This document shows positions 1 to 7,201 of a stretch of DNA of 51,491 nt, one piece after another; position 1 is the first letter of the stretch, and the number at the start of each line of letters is the position of its first letter. Source of the DNA: URNF01 sp045649855 (GTDB lineage Bacteria > Bacillota > Clostridia > Oscillospirales > Acutalibacteraceae); NCBI GenBank assembly GCA_045649855.1, contig JAZRQN010000013.1, positions 1 through 51,491 of the forward strand. The letters are read 5' to 3'. Under the pieces are notes generated by a model. It was not told the DNA's origin. It worked only from the letters and a program-made list of their open reading frames with translations, and did not search any database. The position numbers were made by a program, and so were the translations under genes.

Positions 1-95
1 TGATGTGACGGCCAAATTCTTTTATTTTTTATTACCTTTCCTTAAACTTGTATTCAGGCGAAAGCCAAAATACAAACCAAAAGGATGGTAGAATA

Positions 96-746
96 ATGAA
101 AAGAATTAGAAAAAACTTTATAGCTTCGATGTGTTTGCTTGCGGCGTTTGTACTGTGGACGGTGGCAATTTGCTTTGTCGGTGTGCGAGCGATTGGGCCG
201 GAGGGTTCATCGGTAGGGTTTGCCGGCATCAACGGTTTTGTCCATAATCTGACGGGTGTGCATTTCAGCCTATACAACATAACGGATTGGCTCGGACTTG
301 TGCCGATCTTCGTGTGTATGGGATTCGGTATACTTGGGCTTACGCAGTGGATAAAACGAAAAAGCATATGCAAGGTGGATTATGACATTCTTGTCTTGGG
401 TGGATTTTATATTATTACGTTTGCCGCTTATTTGTTTTTCGAGAATGTGGTAATTAATTACAGACCTGTGCTGATAAACGGATATTTGGAAGCGTCTTAT
501 CCGTCTTCAACAACCTTGCTTGTATTGTGCGTTATGCCAACGGCTGTTATGCAATTTAATAGTCGCATAAGGAATAAATTGCTCCGTAACATCGTTGTAG
601 TTGCACTCGTTGCGTTTATTGCTTTTATGGTAATTGGCAGGCTGCTTTCCGGCGTGCATTGGCTCACGGATATTGTTGGCGGGGCGTTGCTGAGTACAGG
701 GTTTGTGCAGATGTATTATGCTGTTGTTAATTTGGAAGTTAGGTGA
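96..746 (+). CDS. PAP2-family membrane phosphatase-like protein
   Basis: A 216-aa integral membrane protein with about six hydrophobic segments. It carries PAP2/phosphatidic-acid-phosphatase motifs: RP at residues 123-124, PSST at 136-139, and G-R-x5-H-x3-D ending with H188 and D192. Family members dephosphorylate lipid phosphates or undecaprenyl pyrophosphate at the membrane. The second motif is normally PSGH; here the histidine (proton donor in characterised enzymes) is threonine, so activity is uncertain. The nucleophilic His of motif 3 is present. The ATG at 96 is preferred because AAGGATGG lies just upstream; an in-frame ATG at 48 has no such signal. It is monocistronic, with a strong hairpin downstream. 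The 95 bases before it hold nothing I recognise. Confidence 0.8.
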   Translation: MKRIRKNFIASMCLLAAFVLWTVAICFVGVRAIGPEGSSVGFAGINGFVHNLTGVHFSLYNITDWLGLVPIFVCMGFGILGLTQWIKRKSICKVDYDILVLGGFYIITFAAYLFFENVVINYRPVLINGYLEASYPSSTTLLVLCVMPTAVMQFNSRIRNKLLRNIVVVALVAFIAFMVIGRLLSGVHWLTDIVGGALLSTGFVQMYYAVVNLEVR

Positions 747-844
747 ATTTCAATTTATCGGGCGATTGATTCTACCTATGTGCTTGCTTTTCGATGAAAC
801 TTTGCAACCGCTCGCAACCCGTATCTAAAATTGCGTTATAATTT

Positions 845-882
845 AAAAGCAGAGGGTGTCCCTTGAGACACCCTCTGCTTTT
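845..882. terminator. Bidirectional Rho-independent terminator
   Basis: A perfect 16-bp inverted repeat (845-860 with 867-882) and a 6-nt loop, with A/T runs at both ends. It lies between the convergent PAP2 gene and the reverse-strand nitroreductase gene and can serve both. The rest of 747-973 shows no gene. Confidence 0.9.
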
Positions 883-973
883 CGTTACAAGTATATGACT
901 TGAAGCTCAAAAAACTTTATTTTTTCATAAGAGTTGCGCACAATTGCTTTATGGAAGCAGGCGAGGGATATGT

Positions 974-1504
974 TCACTCTAACTCCGTTACCAATTCTTC
1001 AAGTGCTTTTCGCTTTTTATTGCGCAGAGTATCGTCTGCGGTTGCGTATCCGATGGTGATGACCAGTCGTACAGGGAATTCCAGATGACAGATTTTGCGG
1101 ATTTTGTCATCATCAAACCAACCGAGAATACAAGTGCCGAGCCCTTGGGCAGCGGCTTCAGCCGTGATGTATGCGGCGGCGATGCCGATGTCGATAGAGC
1201 GGTAATCGTTTCCTTTGACTTTCGCACCGAACGCCGCGGTTTTGACGTACGGTTCTTCCGAGATGACTAACATAATCGGCGCATCGGCTGCAAATTTGTT
1301 CATACCCATACTCATGGTGGCTTTTGCAACCGCTTTGGCGGTATCGCCTTTGCAGACGGTGAAATGATACGGCTGACCGTTGCAAGCGGACGGGGACAAC
1401 CTTGCCGCGTCTAAAATCGCTTGTATCTTTTCGGGCTCTACCGCACGTGTCGCATCGTATTTGCGACAGGATTGACGGTTGGTGGCAATATCAAAAAAAT
1501 TCAT
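974..1504 (-). CDS. Nitroreductase-family flavoprotein
   Basis: A 176-aa protein of the NfsB/FRP-like nitroreductase family: FMN enzymes that reduce nitro groups, quinones or other electrophiles with NAD(P)H. The N-terminus has the family pattern (FFDIATNRQSCRKYD, then an SPSACNGQPYHF segment) that contributes to FMN binding. The central AAAQGLGTCILGWF segment and the C-terminal IGYA region also fit. It is short but within the range of compact clostridial members. The ATG at 1504 follows GGAGG. It sits 16 nt downstream of the hydrolase gene, so the two are probably one transcript ending at the hairpin at 845-882. The physiological substrate cannot be read from sequence. Confidence 0.9.
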   Translation of the reverse strand: MNFFDIATNRQSCRKYDATRAVEPEKIQAILDAARLSPSACNGQPYHFTVCKGDTAKAVAKATMSMGMNKFAADAPIMLVISEEPYVKTAAFGAKVKGNDYRSIDIGIAAAYITAEAAAQGLGTCILGWFDDDKIRKICHLEFPVRLVITIGYATADDTLRNKKRKALEELVTELE

Positions 1505-1520
1505 GATAACCTCCGTTGAA

Positions 1521-2474
1521 TCAGGTGTTGGACATACCGCACAAATCGCAGAATTCAGCGAGGGTGGATATATATAGTTCGCTGTCCACCAGATAACTCA
1601 ACCCGTGTCCTGCGCCGGGTACGGTGAGCAACCGCTTGGGTGCGGTGCAAAGTTGGTGATTTCGTATACTCATTTCGCACGGAACGAAGTCATCGGTATC
1701 GCCGTGTACAAACAACACAGGGATTTTACATTTGGCGACCGCTTCGTCTGCGGCTGTTTCATGCAGGTTAAATTTGCCGTACAACCGCGCGCCTAAGCGG
1801 ACGAACGGATATAAAAGGCGCGGCGGCAATTTGATGTCGCGGATCACTTTTGAAATGATATCGCGCGCGGAAGTGTAACCGCAGTCCGCCAGAACACCGA
1901 CCACGTTGTCGGGCAAGGGTTTGGCAGCAGCCATCAGTACCGTGGATGCCCCCATGGAAATGCCGGTCAACATAATTTTGGTGTCTTTTCCGAAACGATT
2001 TACCAGATAATCAACCCAAGAAAGGCAATCGCGACTTTCGTGGATACCGAATGTGATGACGTTGCCTTCGCTGTCGCCGCAAGCACGTTGATCAATAATG
2101 AGTGCGTTGTGTCCCAATACAAAACAACGTTGCACACCGCCACACAGATCGCGTTCTGCCAATCCGCGGTAACCGTGCATCATCAATTCGATTGGACCTC
2201 CCGGTTGACATTCGTAATACTTACCGTACAGTTTCAAACCGTCAAAAGAAGTGATACAAATCTCGTCGTGGGGGAGAGCGCGAACCTCTTTCATCCAACC
2301 GATCATTTGATCGCGATAAGGCTCATACACCTTTCCGGGCGGCAAAGGATTTTCTTCTCGCGGTTTGCGCTGCTTTGGTGTTACGTAAAACGTCATGCGA
2401 AAGCAGATATAAGCAGTTATCAATACGATAATTGCTACTGCCAAGCAGATTGCAAGTATCCATACCATTACCAT
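1521..2474 (-). CDS. Alpha/beta hydrolase, membrane-anchored
   Basis: A 317-aa protein with one N-terminal transmembrane segment (residues about 3-25) followed by an alpha/beta-hydrolase domain. The nucleophile elbow is G-I-S-M-G (Ser173), with Asp261 in HGDTDDFVP and His290 in GAGHG, so the catalytic triad is complete. It resembles YqkD/BAAT-like serine hydrolases of unknown substrate; the catalytic domain may lie outside the membrane, but topology is not certain. The start at 2474 is chosen because GGAG precedes it with 8-nt spacing and a good promoter lies at 2511-2539. A longer frame to 2588 would run through that promoter. It is the first gene of a two-gene reverse operon with the nitroreductase. 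Confidence 0.85.
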   Translation of the reverse strand: MVMVWILAICLAVAIIVLITAYICFRMTFYVTPKQRKPREENPLPPGKVYEPYRDQMIGWMKEVRALPHDEICITSFDGLKLYGKYYECQPGGPIELMMHGYRGLAERDLCGGVQRCFVLGHNALIIDQRACGDSEGNVITFGIHESRDCLSWVDYLVNRFGKDTKIMLTGISMGASTVLMAAAKPLPDNVVGVLADCGYTSARDIISKVIRDIKLPPRLLYPFVRLGARLYGKFNLHETAADEAVAKCKIPVLFVHGDTDDFVPCEMSIRNHQLCTAPKRLLTVPGAGHGLSYLVDSELYISTLAEFCDLCGMSNT

Positions 2475-2510
2475 ATACTCGTCTCCGTTTGTGAAAATAC
2501 TGTACAATAC

Positions 2511-2539
2511 AGTATACCATTTTATGTATTGGATTTCAA
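2511..2539 (-). promoter_or_regulatory. Sigma-A type promoter for the hydrolase-nitroreductase pair
   Basis: On the reverse strand TTGAAA (2534-2539), a 17-nt spacer and TATACT (2511-2516), with an extended TGG just before the -10. It lies 36 nt upstream of the chosen hydrolase start. Confidence 0.75.
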
Positions 2540-2622
2540 TGCCTGTCGACTGGAAAACAAATTTTCTTGCTTTTTTTGCGTAAATCATATAAAATTATAT
2601 AGTTGAGAAAGGGGACTAGCTT

Positions 2623-3876
2623 ATGGACGTGAATTATAAAAATCAAAAACGTTATACTACCGCGAAATATCCCATCCGCCAGCCGCTCTTTATCGTTGGG
2701 CTGATTTGGTTGTTATCCAAAATATGTTTAATCGGCAAAAAATATAAAATTGAAAAAATCAATATGGAAGGTCTTAAACCGCCGTATATGATGCTGAGTA
2801 ATCACATGTACTTCATCGACTTTGAATTGGCGGCAATGGCGACTTTCCCGCATCGCGTCAACAACGTGGTCAGCATCGACGGATACTATCGCCGCCCGTG
2901 GCTGATGGAGTTGATCGGTGCGATTTGTACGCGTAAATATACGCGCGATCTGCACTTGGTAAAATCCATTAACCGTGTGTTGAAACGCGGAGATATTCTG
3001 TCTATGTATCCTGAAGCACGGTATTCTCCGTGCGGTATTACGTCTTATATGCCCGATTCGATCGGTAAACTGATCAAGCATAACGGCGTGCCGGTGGTTA
3101 CGGTGGTGCATCACGGTAACTATCTGCATTCGCCGTTCTGGAACTTCCGCAAAAAACGGAAAGTGCCGCTGTATACCACTGTTACGCAGACGTTGACCGC
3201 AGAACAGATCAAAACGATGTCGGTGGACGAAATCAACGAGACGGTGCAGGCTGCGTTGCAGTATGACGATTATCGCTATCAGAAAGAAAACAATATTTTG
3301 ATTACCGAACCGTTCCGCGCGGAAGGCTTGCATAAGGTGCTGTACCAGTGTCCGCATTGTTTGACTGAATCCGAAATGGATTCTAAAGGTACGGAGATTT
3401 TCTGTAAAGCCTGCGGAAAACGTTGGAATTTGAACGAAGACGGCACCCTGTCCGCACTGGAAGGGGAGACTGAGTTTTCGCACGTTCCCGATTGGTTTAA
3501 ATGGGAACGTGAACAGGTGCGTTTGCAGATTGAAAATGGGGAATATTCTTTCTGCGATGATGTGGATGTGTATTCTTTGCCGCGTTGTTGGCGCTTTGAA
3601 CATCTGGGAAAAGCCAAACTGATGCACGATGCCAAAAACGGCTTTACTTTGAAGGGCGAATATAACGGTCAGCCGTATCAGATTCGCCGCTTGCCCCAAG
3701 AGAATAACAGTTTGCATATTGAATATGATTATTGTTATATCAAACCGTATGACTGCGTGGATATCTCGACCGAAAGAGACTCTTTCTATTGTTATCCGAC
3801 GCAGCAAAACGTTGTTACCAAACTGGCGTTTGCGACGGAATTGATATACTTGAACAGTTTGAGATCCAAGAAGTGA
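2623..3876 (+). CDS. PlsC-like acyltransferase with zinc-ribbon extension
   Basis: A 417-aa protein. Residues about 20-230 resemble the 1-acylglycerol-3-phosphate acyltransferase (LPLAT) fold, with the catalytic H-x4-D at H61-D66 and a PEARYS block near residue 130 in place of the usual EGTRS. It then has a four-cysteine zinc ribbon (C243, C246, C261, C264) and a beta-rich C-terminal region of about 130 residues with no homology I recognise. Ordinary PlsC proteins are about 200-250 aa, so nearly half the protein is extra. A second, conventional PlsC lies at 17132-17767 in the cmk operon, so this copy may act on another acceptor. The start follows GAAAGGGG. The ClC gene begins 10 nt after its stop, suggesting cotranscription. 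Confidence 0.8.
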   Translation: MDVNYKNQKRYTTAKYPIRQPLFIVGLIWLLSKICLIGKKYKIEKINMEGLKPPYMMLSNHMYFIDFELAAMATFPHRVNNVVSIDGYYRRPWLMELIGAICTRKYTRDLHLVKSINRVLKRGDILSMYPEARYSPCGITSYMPDSIGKLIKHNGVPVVTVVHHGNYLHSPFWNFRKKRKVPLYTTVTQTLTAEQIKTMSVDEINETVQAALQYDDYRYQKENNILITEPFRAEGLHKVLYQCPHCLTESEMDSKGTEIFCKACGKRWNLNEDGTLSALEGETEFSHVPDWFKWEREQVRLQIENGEYSFCDDVDVYSLPRCWRFEHLGKAKLMHDAKNGFTLKGEYNGQPYQIRRLPQENNSLHIEYDYCYIKPYDCVDISTERDSFYCYPTQQNVVTKLAFATELIYLNSLRSKK

Positions 3877-3886
3877 TTGGTGAAGT

Positions 3887-5134
3887 ATGAGGAAAAGAAC
3901 GGTTGAAATGTTGCGTGTGATACAACGATATGGCGCGACGTTTGCAAAGTGGCTCGTGTTGAGCGTGTTGCTTGGCGGCGTTTGCGGTGTTGTGGGTGCA
4001 GGGTTTGTGAAATGTGTTTCTATGGCAACACATTTGCGCGAACAGCACACGTGGCTGCTGTTTTGCTTGCCGATTTTCGGTGTGCTGTCGGTTGCGTTAT
4101 ATAAACTCTGTCGCGTGTCAGGCGTGGGAACGAGTGATGTGTTTGATACCGTTCGCACCGAACGAAAACTTTCATTTTGGTTAGCGCCTGCAGTCTTTGT
4201 CAGCTCTGTGTTGTCCCATTTGGGCGGTGCTTCTGTCGGAAAAGAGGGCGCGGCTTTGCAGTTGGGCGGCAGTCTGTCCTCTTTGATGAGCAGATGCTTT
4301 CATTTTTGTGAAAATACACGGCATATCCTGACGGTTTGCGGTATGGGCGCTTTGTTCTCGGCGGCGTTCGGTACGCCTATCGGCGCTTGTTTGTTTGCTT
4401 TGGAAGTCGTATATGTAGGCCGTGTGTTTATAGGATCGATTTTTCCATGTGTGCTGTCCTCGGTTACGGCATATATGGTATCGGTGGCACTGGGAACAGA
4501 TCCTGAACGTTTTCCGTTGCCTGCTATGTCCGCTGTTTCGGTATCGAGTTTGTGGCGTGTAGCTTTGATCGCAGTGGTCGGCGCATTTATCAGTATGCTG
4601 TTTTGCAATCTTTTGCATCTTGCCGAAGGTCGATTGAAACAATGGCTGCCAAATGATTATTTACGCGTGGCGATTGGCGGCCTTGCGATTGTTGGATTCA
4701 CCTTGCTTGTGCGCACGAATATTTATAACGGTGCAGGCGTGGATGTGATCTACGATGTTTTTGTGAACGGTACGGTACGCCACGAGGCGTTTGCGTTGAA
4801 AATTTTGTTTACCGTTTTGGCTGTTGCGGTTGGATTTAAAGGCGGAGAAATCGTGCCGACCTTTTTTATCGGCGCGACACTGGGTGCATCTGTGGCGGCA
4901 TTGATTGGTTTGGATCCTGCGTTCGGCGCGGCTGTGGGTATGGCAGCGCTGTTTTGCGGTGTTACCAACTGTCCGTTGGCAACTTTAGTGTTGTCTGTGG
5001 AACTGTTTGGCGGACAATGCCTGCCGTACATTGCGGTGGCTGTGGTGATTGCGTTTTTGCTGTCGGGTCATTACAGCTTGTATTCCACGCAGCGATTGTT
5101 GCACGAAAAGGTGGACATTTGTGTAGAAGAATGA
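3887..5134 (+). CDS. ClC-family chloride channel or Cl-/H+ antiporter
   Basis: A 415-aa polytopic membrane protein of the ClC family. The GKEGAAL motif (residues 118-124) holds the external gating glutamate E120. A G-V-G-T-S segment (79-83) corresponds to the GSGIP anion-site loop, and a GGEIVPTFFIGATLG segment near residue 310 matches the conserved GxFxP region. Length fits a bacterial ClC without C-terminal CBS domains. Transport mode, chloride or fluoride selectivity and proton coupling cannot be decided here; the altered selectivity loop is a reason for caution. It starts 10 nt after the acyltransferase gene. Confidence 0.88.
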   Translation: MRKRTVEMLRVIQRYGATFAKWLVLSVLLGGVCGVVGAGFVKCVSMATHLREQHTWLLFCLPIFGVLSVALYKLCRVSGVGTSDVFDTVRTERKLSFWLAPAVFVSSVLSHLGGASVGKEGAALQLGGSLSSLMSRCFHFCENTRHILTVCGMGALFSAAFGTPIGACLFALEVVYVGRVFIGSIFPCVLSSVTAYMVSVALGTDPERFPLPAMSAVSVSSLWRVALIAVVGAFISMLFCNLLHLAEGRLKQWLPNDYLRVAIGGLAIVGFTLLVRTNIYNGAGVDVIYDVFVNGTVRHEAFALKILFTVLAVAVGFKGGEIVPTFFIGATLGASVAALIGLDPAFGAAVGMAALFCGVTNCPLATLVLSVELFGGQCLPYIAVAVVIAFLLSGHYSLYSTQRLLHEKVDICVEE

Positions 5135-5161
5135 CGAAATATCTCCTTTTTTAAGAAGCTA

Positions 5162-5190
5162 TTGAAAAAGCGTTTTAAGTGTGGTATATT
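5162..5190 (+). promoter_or_regulatory. Sigma-A type promoter for the CapD-like gene
   Basis: TTGAAA (5162-5167), 17-nt spacer, TATATT (5185-5190) with TGG before the -10. It shows that the in-frame GTG at 5181 is not the translation start of the next gene. Confidence 0.75.
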
Positions 5191-5231
5191 TATCTGTACA
5201 CGATTATAAACACAACGATTGGGGAAGCATG

Positions 5232-7088
5232 ATGAACAGTAACTTTTCAACCATTATGAAAAGACTCAGCAAAACCGTCATGTTGATGCTTTTGGACGCA
5301 TCGGGCGTGGCGCTGGCGTTTTTTGCCGCTTTGTTGGTGCGGTTTGAATTGGATATCAGAGAGATCCCCGCGGCGTATATACAGGGGTATTTTGGCTTTA
5401 TTGGCTATTGGATCGCCGCTTCGCTGGTGGTTTTTGCGCTGTTCCGTTTGTACGCTACGTTGCTCAGCTATGCCGGGTTTGGTGATCTGGTACGTATAGG
5501 ATTGGCGCATATCGTGCTGATTCCCGGATTCTTGTTCGTGCTGGATATGCCGCGCTCGTTCTTTGTGATGGGGTGGCTGTTCAGTTTCGGTTTTGTTGTG
5601 ATGGTCCGTTTTGGTTGGAGGATGTTGCTCAGTATATCCAATTTCTTTCACAAACAGGCGCGCAACTCTCCCGAACATGATCGCGTGATGATTGTCGGTG
5701 GCGGTGCGGCAGGCCATATGCTGATTCGTGAATATGCGGCAAGCGACCGCTTGAAAGGCAAAATCGTTTGCGTGATCGATGACGATGCCAGCAAAAAGTG
5801 GTGTCGTTTGGAAAGTGTTCCGGTGGTGGGCAATCGTTATGATATTCCTGCTGCGGCACGGCGTTATAAAGTAAATAAAATCATCTTTGCGATTCCGAGC
5901 TGTAACGGTACGGCGCGTAAAGAGATTCTTGATTTATGTTCTCAAACGGGTTGCAAGGTGGAAAAGGTTCCCGGTTTGTATCAACTCGCCAACGGACAAG
6001 CTATTGGCAATCTGCACAAGGTAGAGCCCATCGACCTGTTGGGTCGTGATCCCGTCCAGGTGAATCTGGATGAGATCTACGGATATATTGCAGATAAAGT
6101 TGTGATGGTTACGGGTGGCGGCGGTTCGATCGGCAGCGAATTGTGCCGTCAGATCGCACGCAGTTCCCCGAAACTGCTCATTGTGTTTGATATTTATGAG
6201 AATAACGCGTATGACATCCAAATGGAGCTCAAACGTGATTATCCCACGCTGAATTTGCTGGTGCTCATCGGTTCGGTGCGCAATACCAAACGTTTGGATA
6301 CCGTGCTTGGTAAATATCGTCCGGATATCGTGTTCCATGCGGCGGCACATAAACACGTGCCGTTGATGGAAGACAGCCCTGCAGAAGCGATCAAGAATAA
6401 CGTGTTCGGCACGTATAAATTGGCAAAAGCCGCGGTCAAACACGGCGTGAAAAAGTTCGTGTTGATTTCTACTGATAAAGCGGTTAACCCGACCAATATT
6501 ATGGGCGCGTCCAAGCGTTTGTGCGAAATGGTCGTGCAGATGATGAACCGTGAAGCGACAAACACCGAGTTTGTGGCGGTGCGTTTTGGTAATGTGCTGG
6601 GCAGTAACGGCAGTGTGATTCCGTTGTTTGAAAAACAGATCGCCGAAGGCGGTCCCGTAACGGTAACCCATCCCGACATCATTCGGTATTTTATGACTAT
6701 TCCTGAAGCAGTATCGCTGGTATTGCAGGCAGGATACTATGCCAAAGGCGGCGAGATTTACGTGCTGGATATGGGTCAGCCCGTGAAAATTGCGGATATG
6801 GCGCGTAACCTGATTCGTTTTTCGGGTTATGAACCGGATGTGGATATTCAGATTGTGTACACGGGTCTGCGCCCGGGGGAAAAACTGTATGAAGAACTGC
6901 TGATGGCAGAAGAGGGCATGCAGGAAACCGAAAACAAACTGATCCACATCGGCAAACCGATCGAAATGGACGATGAACTGTTCAAACAGCAGTTGGAAAA
7001 ACTGGAAGCGGCGTATAAAGCCGAGGCAGATAATATCAAAGACGTCGTGGCGGAAATTGTACCTACATACAAACGCACCGATGGATAA
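5232..7088 (+). CDS. CapD/WbpM-like membrane nucleotide-sugar 4,6-dehydratase
   Basis: A 618-aa protein with four N-terminal membrane helices (residues about 15-135), a first Rossmann domain (GGGAAG about 156-161) and a C-terminal extended SDR domain (TGGGGSIG about 294-301). The catalytic segment STDKAVNPTNIMGASK has Met (about 424) in place of the SDR tyrosine. This S-M-K arrangement marks the large WbpM/PglF/CapD UDP-GlcNAc 4,6-dehydratases, which open the route to bacillosamine, QuiNAc or FucNAc. UDP-HexNAc is the likely substrate by family. ATG 5232 is preferred after GGGGA; ATG 5229 is an alternative. It is a solitary gene about 30 kb from the polysaccharide operon that probably uses its product. 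Confidence 0.88.
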   Translation: MNSNFSTIMKRLSKTVMLMLLDASGVALAFFAALLVRFELDIREIPAAYIQGYFGFIGYWIAASLVVFALFRLYATLLSYAGFGDLVRIGLAHIVLIPGFLFVLDMPRSFFVMGWLFSFGFVVMVRFGWRMLLSISNFFHKQARNSPEHDRVMIVGGGAAGHMLIREYAASDRLKGKIVCVIDDDASKKWCRLESVPVVGNRYDIPAAARRYKVNKIIFAIPSCNGTARKEILDLCSQTGCKVEKVPGLYQLANGQAIGNLHKVEPIDLLGRDPVQVNLDEIYGYIADKVVMVTGGGGSIGSELCRQIARSSPKLLIVFDIYENNAYDIQMELKRDYPTLNLLVLIGSVRNTKRLDTVLGKYRPDIVFHAAAHKHVPLMEDSPAEAIKNNVFGTYKLAKAAVKHGVKKFVLISTDKAVNPTNIMGASKRLCEMVVQMMNREATNTEFVAVRFGNVLGSNGSVIPLFEKQIAEGGPVTVTHPDIIRYFMTIPEAVSLVLQAGYYAKGGEIYVLDMGQPVKIADMARNLIRFSGYEPDVDIQIVYTGLRPGEKLYEELLMAEEGMQETENKLIHIGKPIEMDDELFKQQLEKLEAAYKAEADNIKDVVAEIVPTYKRTDG

Positions 7089-7105
7089 TGTTGAATAATC
7101 GAAAG

Positions 7106-7136
7106 AAAAGCAGATGCTAAAAAGCATCTGCTTTTT
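7106..7136 (+). terminator. Rho-independent terminator after the CapD-like gene
   Basis: A 13-bp stem (7106-7118 with 7123-7135), AAAA loop and a T run from 7132, 18 nt after the stop codon. Confidence 0.9.
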
Positions 7137-7138
7137 TA

Positions 7139-7167
7139 TTTACTTATCAGATGTTTTGTGGTATACT
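7139..7167 (+). promoter_or_regulatory. Promoter for uvrBA
   Basis: TTTACT (7139-7144), 17-nt spacer, TATACT (7162-7167) with TGG before the -10. I looked for a Firmicute LexA box (CGAAC-N4-GTTCG) near it and saw none. Confidence 0.65.
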
Positions 7168-7201
7168 GTATTTGTCGAGATTTATGCTGTGAGGTGAGAA
7201 C

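Noticed and set aside
2728..4158. A 476-codon open frame on the reverse strand across the PlsC-like and ClC genes
   Set aside because: It lies antisense to two well-supported genes, has low-complexity His/Arg/Phe-rich translation and no ribosome binding site.
5934..7127. A 397-codon reverse-strand open frame across the CapD-like gene
   Set aside because: Antisense shadow of a conserved enzyme, with composition unlike real proteins here and a start inside the downstream terminator.
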